Below, piece after piece: positions 7,300 to 14,227 of a stretch of DNA of 14,406 bases. Position numbers and translations under genes: made by a program. Source of the DNA: JBIOWF01 sp044868295 (lineage in GTDB: Bacteria > Actinomycetota > Actinomycetes > Streptosporangiales > Streptosporangiaceae); contig JBIOWF010000038.1 in the NCBI GenBank assembly GCA_044868295.1, positions 1 to 14,406 of the forward strand. The letters run 5' to 3'. The notes under the pieces are model-generated. The model worked only from the letters and a program-made list of their open reading frames with translations, was not told the DNA's origin and did no database searches. Within the stretch, counting starts at the first letter, position 1; the number at the start of each line of letters is the position of its first letter.

Positions 7300-8109
7300 A
7301 TGAAGCGGGTTCGGCTTGACAGCGAGTTGGTGCGGCGCGGGCTGGCGCGGTCGCGGGAGCAGGCGGCGCAGCTCATCGAGGCGGGCCGGGTCACGGTGGG
7401 CGGCCAGATGGCACGGAAGCCGGCGACCCAGGTCGATACGGCGGCGGCCGTGGTCGTGGCGGAGGCCGCCGACGGTCCCGACTACGTCTCACGGGGCGCG
7501 CACAAGCTGCTCGGGGCGCTGGAGGCGTTCAAGGGCCTCACCGTGCGGGGCCGAAGGTGCCTGGACGCGGGCGCCTCGACCGGCGGCTTCACCGATGTGC
7601 TGCTCAGGAACGGCGCGGCCCACGTGCTCGCCGTCGACGTGGGCTACGGGCAGCTCGCCTGGTCGTTGCGGACGGACGACCGGGTGACCGTGATGGAGCG
7701 GGTCAACGTGCGCGACCTGACGGCCGAGATGGTGGGAGAGCCGCCGACGTTGATCGTCGGTGACCTGTCGTTCATCTCACTGCGCCTGGTCCTTCCCGCG
7801 CTCACGGCTTGCGCCGCCGAGGTGTCCGAGTTCGCCATGCTCGTCAAGCCTCAGTTCGAGGTAGGGAAAGAACGCGTGGGTTCGGGCGGGGTCGTCCGGG
7901 ACCCGGCGCTGCGGGCGCAGGCCGTCCGGGACGTCCTGGCCGCCGCCGGGGCCCTCGGGCTGACGGTGAAGGGCGTGACGGCGAGCCCGCTGCCGGGCCC
8001 GTCCGGCAACGTGGAATATGTCGTCTGGCTCGGGAAGGGGCCCGGCCACGATTCTGTTCCCGATGTCGAGGCGGCCATCGAGCGAGCAGTGGCGGAAGGG
8101 CCCCAGTGA
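7300..8109 (+). CDS. tlyA: TlyA-type rRNA 2'-O-methyltransferase
   Basis: The ATG at 7300 is chosen because it gives MKRVRLDSELVRRGLARS, the usual start of the S4 domain. The frame continues 46 codons upstream, but that part is unlike TlyA. The product has 269 residues, the family's usual length. An N-terminal S4 RNA-binding domain (about 3-62) is followed by an FtsJ-like methyltransferase fold with SAM-binding LDAGASTGGFTD (88-99). The probable catalytic tetrad is Lys69, Asp155, Lys183 and Glu239. In mycobacteria TlyA methylates the 2'-O of C1409 in 16S and C1920 in 23S rRNA and makes ribosomes sensitive to capreomycin. The ribosome site is weak (GGA 11 bases upstream). nadK follows after 13 bases. 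Confidence 0.93.
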   Translation: MKRVRLDSELVRRGLARSREQAAQLIEAGRVTVGGQMARKPATQVDTAAAVVVAEAADGPDYVSRGAHKLLGALEAFKGLTVRGRRCLDAGASTGGFTDVLLRNGAAHVLAVDVGYGQLAWSLRTDDRVTVMERVNVRDLTAEMVGEPPTLIVGDLSFISLRLVLPALTACAAEVSEFAMLVKPQFEVGKERVGSGGVVRDPALRAQAVRDVLAAAGALGLTVKGVTASPLPGPSGNVEYVVWLGKGPGHDSVPDVEAAIERAVAEGPQ

Positions 8110-8122
8110 CGGTGAGGGAACG

Positions 8123-9040
8123 GTGAGCGGCCGGGTGAACACGAAGCGGACGGTCCTGGTCACGGCGCACACGGGCCGGGGTCCGGCGGTGGAGAGCGCC
8201 CGGCTGGTGATCCACCGGCTGGTGAGCGCCGGGCTGAACGTGCGGGTGCTCGACGTGGAGGCCGAGGAGGTCGCGTGCGCGGGGGCGGATGTCGTCCCGG
8301 CCACCGCGGCCGCGATGGACGAGGTCGAGCTCATGATCGTCCTCGGCGGCGATGGGACGCTGCTGCGCGCCGCTGAAAGGGCCCGCCCCGCCCGGGTCCC
8401 GCTGCTCGGCGTCAACCTGGGCCATGTGGGATTCCTCGCGGAGGCCGAGGTCGAGGACCTCGGGGCGGCCGTCGACCGGGTCGTCGAGGGTCACTACGAG
8501 GTCGAGGAGCGGATGACGATCGACGTGCTGGTCCGGCTGAACGGCTCGACCCTCGCCGAGACGTGGGCGCTCAACGAGGCCTCCGTCGAGAAGGTCGACC
8601 GGATGCTGGAAGTGGTCGCGGAGATCGACGGCCGGCCGCTGTCCCGATGGGGCTGCGACGGCGTGATCTGCGCCACGCCGACCGGCTCGACCGCGTACGC
8701 GTTCTCGGCGGGCGGCCCGATCGTCTGGCCGGAGGTGGAGGCGTTGCTGATGGTGCCGAACAGCGCGCACGCGCTGTTCGCCCGCCCGATGGTGGTGTCC
8801 CCGCGTTCGACGCTCGCGGTCGAGATCGTTCCCGCGACCGGCGCCGGAGTGCTGTGGTGTGACGGTCGCCGCCGCTTCGACATCCCGCCGGGCGCGCGGG
8901 TCGAGGTGCGCCGGGGCGAGATTCCGGTACGGCTCGCGCGCCTGCTCGGCGTGGAGACCACGGGCGCTCCGTTCACCGATCGTCTGGTCGCCAAGTTCGA
9001 CCTGCCCGTGCAAGGGTGGCGCGGTCGCACTCGCCCGTGA
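8123..9040 (+). CDS. nadK: NAD kinase
   Basis: Makes NADP from NAD and ATP (or polyphosphate in some members). GTG at 8123 is chosen because GAGGG ends 4 bases before it and it starts 13 bases after the tlyA stop; an upstream in-frame ATG at 8018 lies inside tlyA. The product has 305 residues. Diagnostic motifs are GGDGT (75-79), LGVNLGHVGFLAE, the Asn-Glu pair in ALNEAS (151-152) and ATPTGSTAYAFSAGGP (from residue 184). All catalytic elements are intact, including Asp77. It lies between tlyA and, after an inserted gene, recN, as in the conserved actinobacterial order. A hairpin 15 bases after its stop suggests that the transcript ends here. Confidence 0.95.
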   Translation: MSGRVNTKRTVLVTAHTGRGPAVESARLVIHRLVSAGLNVRVLDVEAEEVACAGADVVPATAAAMDEVELMIVLGGDGTLLRAAERARPARVPLLGVNLGHVGFLAEAEVEDLGAAVDRVVEGHYEVEERMTIDVLVRLNGSTLAETWALNEASVEKVDRMLEVVAEIDGRPLSRWGCDGVICATPTGSTAYAFSAGGPIVWPEVEALLMVPNSAHALFARPMVVSPRSTLAVEIVPATGAGVLWCDGRRRFDIPPGARVEVRRGEIPVRLARLLGVETTGAPFTDRLVAKFDLPVQGWRGRTRP

Positions 9041-9054
9041 TCACGGCAGTGAGT

Positions 9055-9070
9055 GGCGTCGTGTGACGCC
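9055..9070 (+). terminator. Candidate hairpin after nadK
   Basis: GGCGTC pairs perfectly with GACGCC around a GTGT loop, 15 bases after the nadK stop. A 12-base palindrome, CCGTGATCACGG (9035-9046), covers the stop codon just before it. No T-tract follows. Confidence 0.45.
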
Positions 9071-9118
9071 CGCCATGTCGTACGGCCGTCGTGCGGCTGC
9101 GGTGCGGGCTCTGTCCCT

Positions 9119-9161
9119 CATGACCATGACTCTGTGCCGCGACTCTGTGCCGCATGACCAT
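9119..9161 (+). repeat. Nested direct repeats (13-base tandem pair flanked by 9-base repeats)
   Basis: GACTCTGTGCCGC occurs twice head to tail (9128-9140, 9141-9153). CATGACCAT stands immediately before (9119-9127) and at the end (9153-9161, sharing one base). No coding frame explains it. It could be a duplication scar or paired regulator sites. Confidence 0.8.
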
Positions 9162-9359
9162 AACTTTGACGAATTGTCGCTAAGAATGGCCAGGATAGGG
9201 CCTTTTACTGAAATCAGTCCGCCATATCGACGCCCAAAGTTGCAATAGCGGCGTTTGTGGTTGTTTGGCGATTCTTCTGGGCATCGGCCCGGCGTGAATC
9301 CGAATTATGGGCCGAGCATGTCAGCTGCGCCACCTTCCTGTACCCCTCATTGAAATGAC

Positions 9360-9377
9360 GATTTAATGTGATAAATC
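9360..9377. promoter_or_regulatory. Inverted repeat, possible operator
   Basis: GATTTA and TAAATC are perfect inverted copies around the 6-base spacer ATGTGA, in an AT-rich patch about 120 bases before the secreted-protein start. The symmetry and spacing resemble a dimeric regulator site and overlap a possible -10 box; the regulator is not identifiable. Confidence 0.35.
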
Positions 9378-9382
9378 TCTAT

Positions 9383-9412
9383 GGGGAGGAAAGGGGGGTT
9401 GGGGGTCGGGGG
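9383..9412 (+). promoter_or_regulatory. G-quadruplex-forming motif upstream of the secreted-protein gene
   Basis: Four G-runs of 4, 6, 5 and 5 (9383-9386, 9393-9398, 9401-9405, 9408-9412) are separated by loops of 6, 2 and 2 bases. This meets the usual four-tract definition with room to spare. It is on the coding strand 87 bases before the start codon, so it may fold in the promoter DNA or in the mRNA leader. Confidence 0.7.
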
Positions 9413-9498
9413 AAGCTGGAGTGGTTCCGGTGAAGATTCTCCCGGTAAGGGGATTTCGTCTTTAGTCAAAACAGATCTCTGAAACGGAGACATTTTCA

Positions 9499-10005
9499 AT
9501 GTCGCGCACGATTCATGGTCTAGTCGCCGTAACGGCCGTCGTTCTGGCGGGTCTGCCGCTGTCCTCCTCGGCCGCGAGCGCCGCCACCACCGTCGCCACC
9601 CGGGCCTCGGCCGCCGCTCCTCAGGAGTTCGACGAGGACTGGGGTCCCTACTATTCCCTGAAGAAGGGCAGCTACCGGGCGAAGGCGTCGGGGTCCGCGT
9701 ACGAGGACGGCGATTCCGTCCACGTCAAGGGGAGGGTTTATGACAAACACTCCTCCGCCAATATCTGCGGTTACATCCAGGCGAAGTTCGTGAACGACGA
9801 CGACGAAACGCGGTACTACAAGCTGTACAACTGCGCTTACGGCACGCCCCTCTCGTTCGATTTCTCCTGGGACGACGTGAGCACCGCCTCCGTGCGGGTC
9901 TGTCTCTGGAACCAGTCGGAGGGCCAGCGCCTTAAGTGCGGCCAGTGGTACGAGGTGTACACCAGCGACAACGGTGACGACGAAGGCGACGACGAGGACG
10001 AGTGA
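9499..10005 (+). CDS. Secreted four-cysteine acidic protein of unknown function
   Basis: The ATG at 9499 follows GGAG by 9 bases. The 168-residue product begins with a clear Sec signal peptide: Arg3, a hydrophobic core at residues 8-20, and a likely cut after an Ala-x-Ala site near residue 28 (ASA) or 38. The mature part is rich in Tyr, Asp and Ser and reads like a small beta-sandwich, for example SVHVKGRVYD and ASVRVCLWNQ. Cysteines 90, 112, 135 and 147 could form two disulfides. The tail GDDEGDDEDE is strongly acidic and could bind metal or cell wall. I recognise no named family; similar small exported proteins occur in actinomycetes. Its own leader and trailing hairpin mark it as a separate transcription unit placed between nadK and recN. 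Confidence 0.85.
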   Translation: MSRTIHGLVAVTAVVLAGLPLSSSAASAATTVATRASAAAPQEFDEDWGPYYSLKKGSYRAKASGSAYEDGDSVHVKGRVYDKHSSANICGYIQAKFVNDDDETRYYKLYNCAYGTPLSFDFSWDDVSTASVRVCLWNQSEGQRLKCGQWYEVYTSDNGDDEGDDEDE

Positions 10006-10064
10006 TCCTCCGCCTCGCCGAACGGGCATCTGCGACGCGAACACCTGAACACGCGAACAAGGTC

Positions 10065-10098
10065 CGGCTGCCGCCGTTTTCCCACTTGGCGGCAGCCG
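10065..10098 (+). terminator. Strong hairpin after the secreted-protein gene
   Basis: CGGCTGCCGCC (10065-10075) pairs perfectly with GGCGGCAGCCG (10088-10098), an 11-bp GC-rich stem with a 12-base loop, 60 bases after the stop and 129 before recN. It is the best terminator-like structure in the window, though without a T-tract. Confidence 0.6.
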
Positions 10099-10159
10099 TA
10101 CGAGGACCGTGCCCGGTGGTGACGGTGGGCGGTTCTGGGCGCTGGGGGCGGAGAAAGCG

Positions 10160-10193
10160 TAGGATCGTGCCGCGCCCGCCGTACTGGTGTTCG
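10160..10193 (+). promoter_or_regulatory. Putative LexA (SOS) box and -10 element of recN
   Basis: CGTACTGGTGTTCG (10180-10193) matches 9 of the 10 fixed bases of the actinobacterial LexA site CGAAC-N4-GTTCG. It ends 34 bases before the recN start. TAGGAT (10160-10165) fits an actinomycete -10 box, which would place the LexA site at about +8, where it could block transcription; no good -35 is seen. recN is a classical SOS gene, which supports the call. Confidence 0.6.
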
Positions 10194-10227
10194 GTGATGC
10201 CGATGGCGCTGCGGAACGGAGGGACCA

Positions 10228-11946
10228 GTGCGGCCAAGTGTCGAGGAGGTCCGTATCCAGGGACTCGGCGTGATCGACGAGGCCGTGCTGGAGCTCTCAC
10301 CGGGGTTCACCGTCGTCACGGGTGAGACCGGTGCGGGGAAGACGATGGTCGTCACCGGCCTGGGCCTGCTGTTCGGCGGCCGTGCGGATCCGGCGCGGGT
10401 CCGCCCCGGGGCGGACAAGGCCACCGTCGAGGGCACTTTGCTGGTCGACCCGGCGGGCCGCGTCGCGCAGGAGGTCTTCAATCTCGGTGGCGAGGTCGAG
10501 GACGGAGAGCTGATCATCACGCGGACGGTGTCCTCCGAGGGCCGCTCTCGCGCCTGGCTCGGCGGACGCACCGTCCCGGTGGGGACGCTCACCTACATCG
10601 CCGACGATCTGGTGGCGGTGCACGGTCAGATGGACCAGCAGCGGCTGCTCCAGCCGGGCCGGCAGCGCGCCGCGCTCGACCGTTACGCGGGCGATGAACT
10701 GGTGAAGCCCCTGAGGGCCTACGAGCAGGCGTACAAGCGCCATCGGCAGGTCGGTGACCTGCTCGACGAGCTGACCGCCAAGGCGAGGGAGCGCGCGCAG
10801 GAGGCCGATGTGCTCCGGTTCGGCCTCGATGAGATCGAGAAGGCGGAGCCCAGGGCCGGCGAGGACGTGGAGCTCAAGGACGAGGCGGAGCGGCTGTCCC
10901 ACGCCGACGCGCTGCGGACGGCCGCCACCACGGCCCACACCGCGCTGCTCGGCGACCCGATGTCGAGCGCGCAGGCCGTACAGGACGTGGTGTCCCTCCT
11001 GGGGCAGGCGAGGTCGGCTGTGGAGGCGGTGCGGGAGTTTGATTCCGCCCTGGGCGGTCTCGCCGACCGGCTCGCCGAGGCGGGATATCTCATCTCCGAC
11101 GTCGCGACCGAGCTGGCGGCGTACGCGGAGTCGGTGGAGGCCGATCCGGCCCGGCTGGCGGCCGTCCAGGAGCGCAGGGCGTTGCTGACCGGGCTGTCCC
11201 GCAAGTACGGCGCGGACACGGCGGCCGTCCTGGCCTGGGCCGCGCAGGCCGCGGAGAGGATCACCGACCTCGACGGGGACGACGAGCGGATCGAGGAGCT
11301 CACGCGGGAACACGCGGAGCTCACCGGCCGCCTCAAGGAGCTGGCGACGGAGCTGACCGGCATCCGCACCGCCGCCGCGGAGCGGTTCGGTGACGCGGTC
11401 ACCGAGGAGCTGACCGCGCTCGCCATGCCGCACGCCAGGGTCAGCGTCGGCATCACGGAGAGCGGCGACTTCGGCCCGCAGGGCGTGGACGAGGTGGAGT
11501 TGCGCATGGCCGCCCATCCCGGAGCTCCGGCGTTGCCGCTGACGAAGGGCGCCTCCGGCGGCGAGCTGAGCCGCGTCATGCTGGCGATCGAGGTGGTGTT
11601 CGCGGGCGCCGACCCGGTCCCGACGTTCGTCTTCGACGAGGTCGACGCGGGCGTGGGAGGCAAGGCGGCGGTCGAGATCGGCAGGCGGCTGGCGAAGCTG
11701 GCAAGGACCGCCCAGGTCATCGTGGTGACCCACCTGCCGCAGGTGGCGGCCTTCGCCGACCAGCACCTGGTCGTGGAGAAGGCCAGCGACGGCAGGGTGG
11801 TGCGCAGCGGCGTGGTCACCCTGGACGCCGACGGCCGGGCCAGGGAGCTCTCGCGGATGCTGGCGGGACTGGAGGACTCGGAGCTGGGCCGGGCCCACGC
11901 CGAGGAGCTCCTTTCGATAGCGGCGACGGACAAGGCCGGCGCATAA
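10228..11946 (+). CDS. recN: DNA repair protein RecN
   Basis: SMC-like ATPase that acts on double-strand breaks during recombinational repair. GTG at 10228 is chosen: GGAGG ends 5 bases before it and the product begins VEEVRIQGLGVIDEA, typical of RecN. The 572 residues include Walker A GETGAGKT (32-39), a central coiled-coil region (about 150-380) rich in Glu, Arg and Ala heptads, the ABC signature SGGELSR (443-449) and Walker B TFVFDEVD (466-473) followed by AGVGG. The D-loop/H-loop end VVTHLPQVAAFAD is also present, so the protein looks complete and active. An SOS-type LexA site lies upstream. steA follows after 73 bases, as in other actinobacteria. Confidence 0.95.
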   Translation: MRPSVEEVRIQGLGVIDEAVLELSPGFTVVTGETGAGKTMVVTGLGLLFGGRADPARVRPGADKATVEGTLLVDPAGRVAQEVFNLGGEVEDGELIITRTVSSEGRSRAWLGGRTVPVGTLTYIADDLVAVHGQMDQQRLLQPGRQRAALDRYAGDELVKPLRAYEQAYKRHRQVGDLLDELTAKARERAQEADVLRFGLDEIEKAEPRAGEDVELKDEAERLSHADALRTAATTAHTALLGDPMSSAQAVQDVVSLLGQARSAVEAVREFDSALGGLADRLAEAGYLISDVATELAAYAESVEADPARLAAVQERRALLTGLSRKYGADTAAVLAWAAQAAERITDLDGDDERIEELTREHAELTGRLKELATELTGIRTAAAERFGDAVTEELTALAMPHARVSVGITESGDFGPQGVDEVELRMAAHPGAPALPLTKGASGGELSRVMLAIEVVFAGADPVPTFVFDEVDAGVGGKAAVEIGRRLAKLARTAQVIVVTHLPQVAAFADQHLVVEKASDGRVVRSGVVTLDADGRARELSRMLAGLEDSELGRAHAEELLSIAATDKAGA

Positions 11947-11982
11947 CTCTGCGTCACGAAACTGACACGCCGAGGCGTGGGG

Positions 11983-12016
11983 GGCCATCCTGGTCGCTCC
12001 CTCTGGCAGGATGGTC
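11983..12016 (+). promoter_or_regulatory. Hairpin covering the steA ribosome site
   Basis: GGCCATCCTG (11983-11992) pairs with CAGGATGGTC (12007-12016), ten pairs with one G-U, around a 14-base loop. The 3' arm contains the AGG ribosome site and a first ATG (12011), just before the preferred start at 12020. It could restrain translation, or simply end part of the recN transcript. A second short palindrome, CACGCCGAGGCGTG, precedes it at 11966-11979. Confidence 0.5.
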
Positions 12017-12019
12017 ACG

Positions 12020-13216
12020 ATGAAGGTCCCGAGCTTGAAGGTTCCGGGCCTCCGCCGCAGGAAGGCTGATGACCTTCCCGGGGTGACGGCAGTGGCGAGA
12101 ATCGATAAGCGGACCAAGAGGCTCACCAAACGCCTCAAGGCCGGGGAAATCGCGATTATCGATCACGTTGACGTCGACCGAGTGAGCGGGGAGGCTCTTG
12201 TCGCGTGCGGCGCGGCTGCGGTGGTCAACGTGACCGCCGGTATCAGCGGTCGCTACCCGAACCTGGGGCCGCAGATTCTGATCGACGCGGGCATACCGGT
12301 GATCGACAACGCCACACCGGAGCTGTTCGACCGCGTCCGGGACGGTGACGTCGTCCGCGTCCACGAGGGGTTGATCTACCTCGACGACGAGGTGGTCGGC
12401 AAGGGCGAGGTCCAGACCACCGAGTCCGTCGAGGCGGCGATGGCCGAGGCCAGGGCCGGGCTCTCCGTCCAGATCGAGGCGTTCGCTGCCAACACGATGG
12501 AATTCGTCCGGCGTGAGCGCGACCTCCTGATCGACGGCATCGGCGTGCCCGACATCGCGACGTCGATGGAGGGCAAGCACGTCCTGATCGTGGTCCGGGG
12601 CTACCACTACAAAGAGGACCTCGCGACCCTTCGCCCGTACATTCGTGAGTACCGTCCCGTGCTCGTCGGCGTCGACGGCGGTGCGGACGCCCTGCTGGAC
12701 GCCGGATACCTTCCGGACGTCATCGTCGGGGACTTCGACTCGGTCTCGGAGAAGGCGCTGTGCTGCGGCGCCGAGCTCGTGGTGCACGCCTACCACGACG
12801 GCCGCGCGCCAGGCCTGGAACGCGTGCGCAAGCTGGGCCAGCGGGCGGTGGTGTTCCCCGCGACCGGCACCAGCGAGGACATCGCCATGCTGCTGGCCGA
12901 CGACAAGGGCGCGTCGCTGATCGTCGCCGTGGGCACGCACTGGACGCTCGTCGAGTTCCTCGACAAGGGCCGCTCGGGCATGGCCAGCACGTTCCTCACC
13001 CGGCTGCGGGTGGGTAGCAAGCTCGTCGACGCCAAGGGCGTCAGCAGGCTCTACCGCAGTCGCATCTCCACGCCGTCCCTGTTGCTGCTCGTCGCCACCA
13101 CACTGATCACGATCGGCGTGGTGCTCCGCGTCTCGCCGGTCGGCCAGGTCTGGCTGAACGGGCTGCGCGACGCCTGGAACGGCTTCATCTTCTGGCTGGT
13201 CGGACTGTTCTCGTGA
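12020..13216 (+). CDS. steA: SteA-like membrane-anchored protein with thiamine pyrophosphokinase-like fold
   Basis: Two in-frame starts exist. ATG 12020 is preferred because AGG (12008-12010) lies 9 bases before it; ATG 12011 would touch that site. The 398-residue product has a basic start (LRRRK), an N-terminal domain (about 20-170), then a thiamine pyrophosphokinase-like core with VDGGAD (218-223) and GDFDS (237-241). A transmembrane helix at about 353-370 and a second hydrophobic stretch (FIFWLVGLF) form the end. It matches Rv1697 of M. tuberculosis and SteA of Corynebacterium glutamicum, which with SteB controls the cell-wall hydrolase RipA and daughter-cell separation. That role is inferred here. 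steB overlaps by 4 bases (GTGA), implying coupled translation. Confidence 0.88.
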   Translation: MKVPSLKVPGLRRRKADDLPGVTAVARIDKRTKRLTKRLKAGEIAIIDHVDVDRVSGEALVACGAAAVVNVTAGISGRYPNLGPQILIDAGIPVIDNATPELFDRVRDGDVVRVHEGLIYLDDEVVGKGEVQTTESVEAAMAEARAGLSVQIEAFAANTMEFVRRERDLLIDGIGVPDIATSMEGKHVLIVVRGYHYKEDLATLRPYIREYRPVLVGVDGGADALLDAGYLPDVIVGDFDSVSEKALCCGAELVVHAYHDGRAPGLERVRKLGQRAVVFPATGTSEDIAMLLADDKGASLIVAVGTHWTLVEFLDKGRSGMASTFLTRLRVGSKLVDAKGVSRLYRSRISTPSLLLLVATTLITIGVVLRVSPVGQVWLNGLRDAWNGFIFWLVGLFS

Positions 13217-14181
13217 TCGATTTCCGTTATCACCTCGTCTCGATCGTGGCGATCTTCCTCGCCCTTACGGTCGGCATCGTGCTGGGCAGCACGGTGCTGG
13301 AAACCGCGTTCTACAAGTCGGCGGAGGAGACGACCGCGCAGCTGCGCCAGGCCAATACCGACCTGCGCACGCAGCTCGTCGCGCTCCAGGCGCGCGAGGA
13401 CGGCGGCAACTCGCTCATCATCGCGCACACGCCCGAGCTCGTCCGCGGCCGGCTCTCCGGCGAGCGGGTCGTCCTCGTCGAGGCCCCCGGCGCCCCCGCG
13501 GCCCTGCGTGACTCCATCGAGAAACTGGTGGTCGCCGCCGGCGCCGCCTATTCGGGCCGGATCACCCTGACCGACAAGTTCGTCTCCGCCGGCCAGGCGA
13601 CCGTGATCGACGGGCTGGCCGGCAACACCGCGCCCCTCGGGACGAAGTTCGCCGACGGTGCCACGCCGTACGACAAGGCGGCGGCGGTCCTGGCGAGCGC
13701 GATCGTGACCAACGACCGGGCCCAGATCGGGCGGGCGAATCCGGCCAGCGCCAGCGTGCTGGACGCGTTCCAGTCCGGCGGCTTCCTGAGCGTCGGCGGC
13801 AGCCCGCTCCAGCGTGCGACGGTGGCGGTCGTCGTGGCACCCGTGCAGGCGTACGAGGGCGACAACGCGGACACGCAGAACGCGGCCGTCGTCTCGCTCG
13901 CGGCCGGGCTCGACTCGGCCGATCTCGGCACCGTCCTCACCGGCACCACGACCGCCTCCGGCGCCGGAGGAGTCATCGCGGCCCTGCACGACGCCGGTGA
14001 TGCGGCCGCGACCGTGTCGACCGTGGACGCCGTCGATATGCCCGCGGGCCGGATCGTGCTGGTCTACGCTCTCAAGGAGCAGCTGGCCGGCCACACCGGA
14101 GCGTACGGCCTGAGCGGCGACTCCACGGCCTTCGAGCCGTCGGACACCGCCAGCGCGAGCCCGGCGGCCTCAAGCGGCTGA
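13213..14181 (+). CDS. steB: SteB/MctB-like membrane-anchored protein
   Basis: GTG at 13213 overlaps the steA stop and is chosen because MIDFRYHLVSIVAIFLALTV is the typical start of this family (MctB, PF11382, as I recall). The 322 residues show a single N-terminal transmembrane helix (about 8-28), a short coiled coil (about 35-62, KSAEETTAQLRQANTDLRTQ), then a long alpha/beta domain expected outside the cytoplasmic membrane, and a Ser/Ala-rich tail. The M. tuberculosis relative Rv1698 was reported as an outer-membrane copper-export protein, while the corynebacterial relative is SteB, the partner of SteA. Streptomycete-like organisms lack a mycolate outer membrane, so the SteB role is more likely here. 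Confidence 0.87.
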   Translation: MIDFRYHLVSIVAIFLALTVGIVLGSTVLETAFYKSAEETTAQLRQANTDLRTQLVALQAREDGGNSLIIAHTPELVRGRLSGERVVLVEAPGAPAALRDSIEKLVVAAGAAYSGRITLTDKFVSAGQATVIDGLAGNTAPLGTKFADGATPYDKAAAVLASAIVTNDRAQIGRANPASASVLDAFQSGGFLSVGGSPLQRATVAVVVAPVQAYEGDNADTQNAAVVSLAAGLDSADLGTVLTGTTTASGAGGVIAALHDAGDAAATVSTVDAVDMPAGRIVLVYALKEQLAGHTGAYGLSGDSTAFEPSDTASASPAASSG

Positions 14182-14227
14182 TCTCGCGTGCGGAAATCTA
14201 CGAACCCCTGAGGAAGAGGAAGCCGCT

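Larger units (their letters stand above)
9041..9498. other. 458-base intergenic region with mixed regulatory-looking structure
   Basis: Sequence from about 9160 to 9380 is clearly less GC-rich than the flanking genes. It contains a hairpin after nadK, nested short repeats (9119-9161), a TCGGCCC/GGGCCGA inverted repeat (9284-9290 with 9309-9315), a GATTTA/TAAATC inverted repeat and a G-quadruplex motif. TTGAAA (9350-9355) with TAAATC (9372-9377) at 16-base spacing could be a promoter for the secreted-protein gene. I see no gene in it. Confidence 0.6.

Noticed and set aside
8018..8122. Earlier ATG start for nadK
   Set aside because: It lies inside tlyA, adds residues without family similarity and has no ribosome site; GTG 8123 has one.
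7844..9013. Minus-strand open frame of 389 codons opposite tlyA/nadK
   Set aside because: Arg/His/Pro-rich shadow that crosses two certain genes on the other strand.
10297..12138. Minus-strand open frame of 613 codons opposite recN
   Set aside because: Shadow of recN; the product has no recognisable motif and recN is complete on the other strand.
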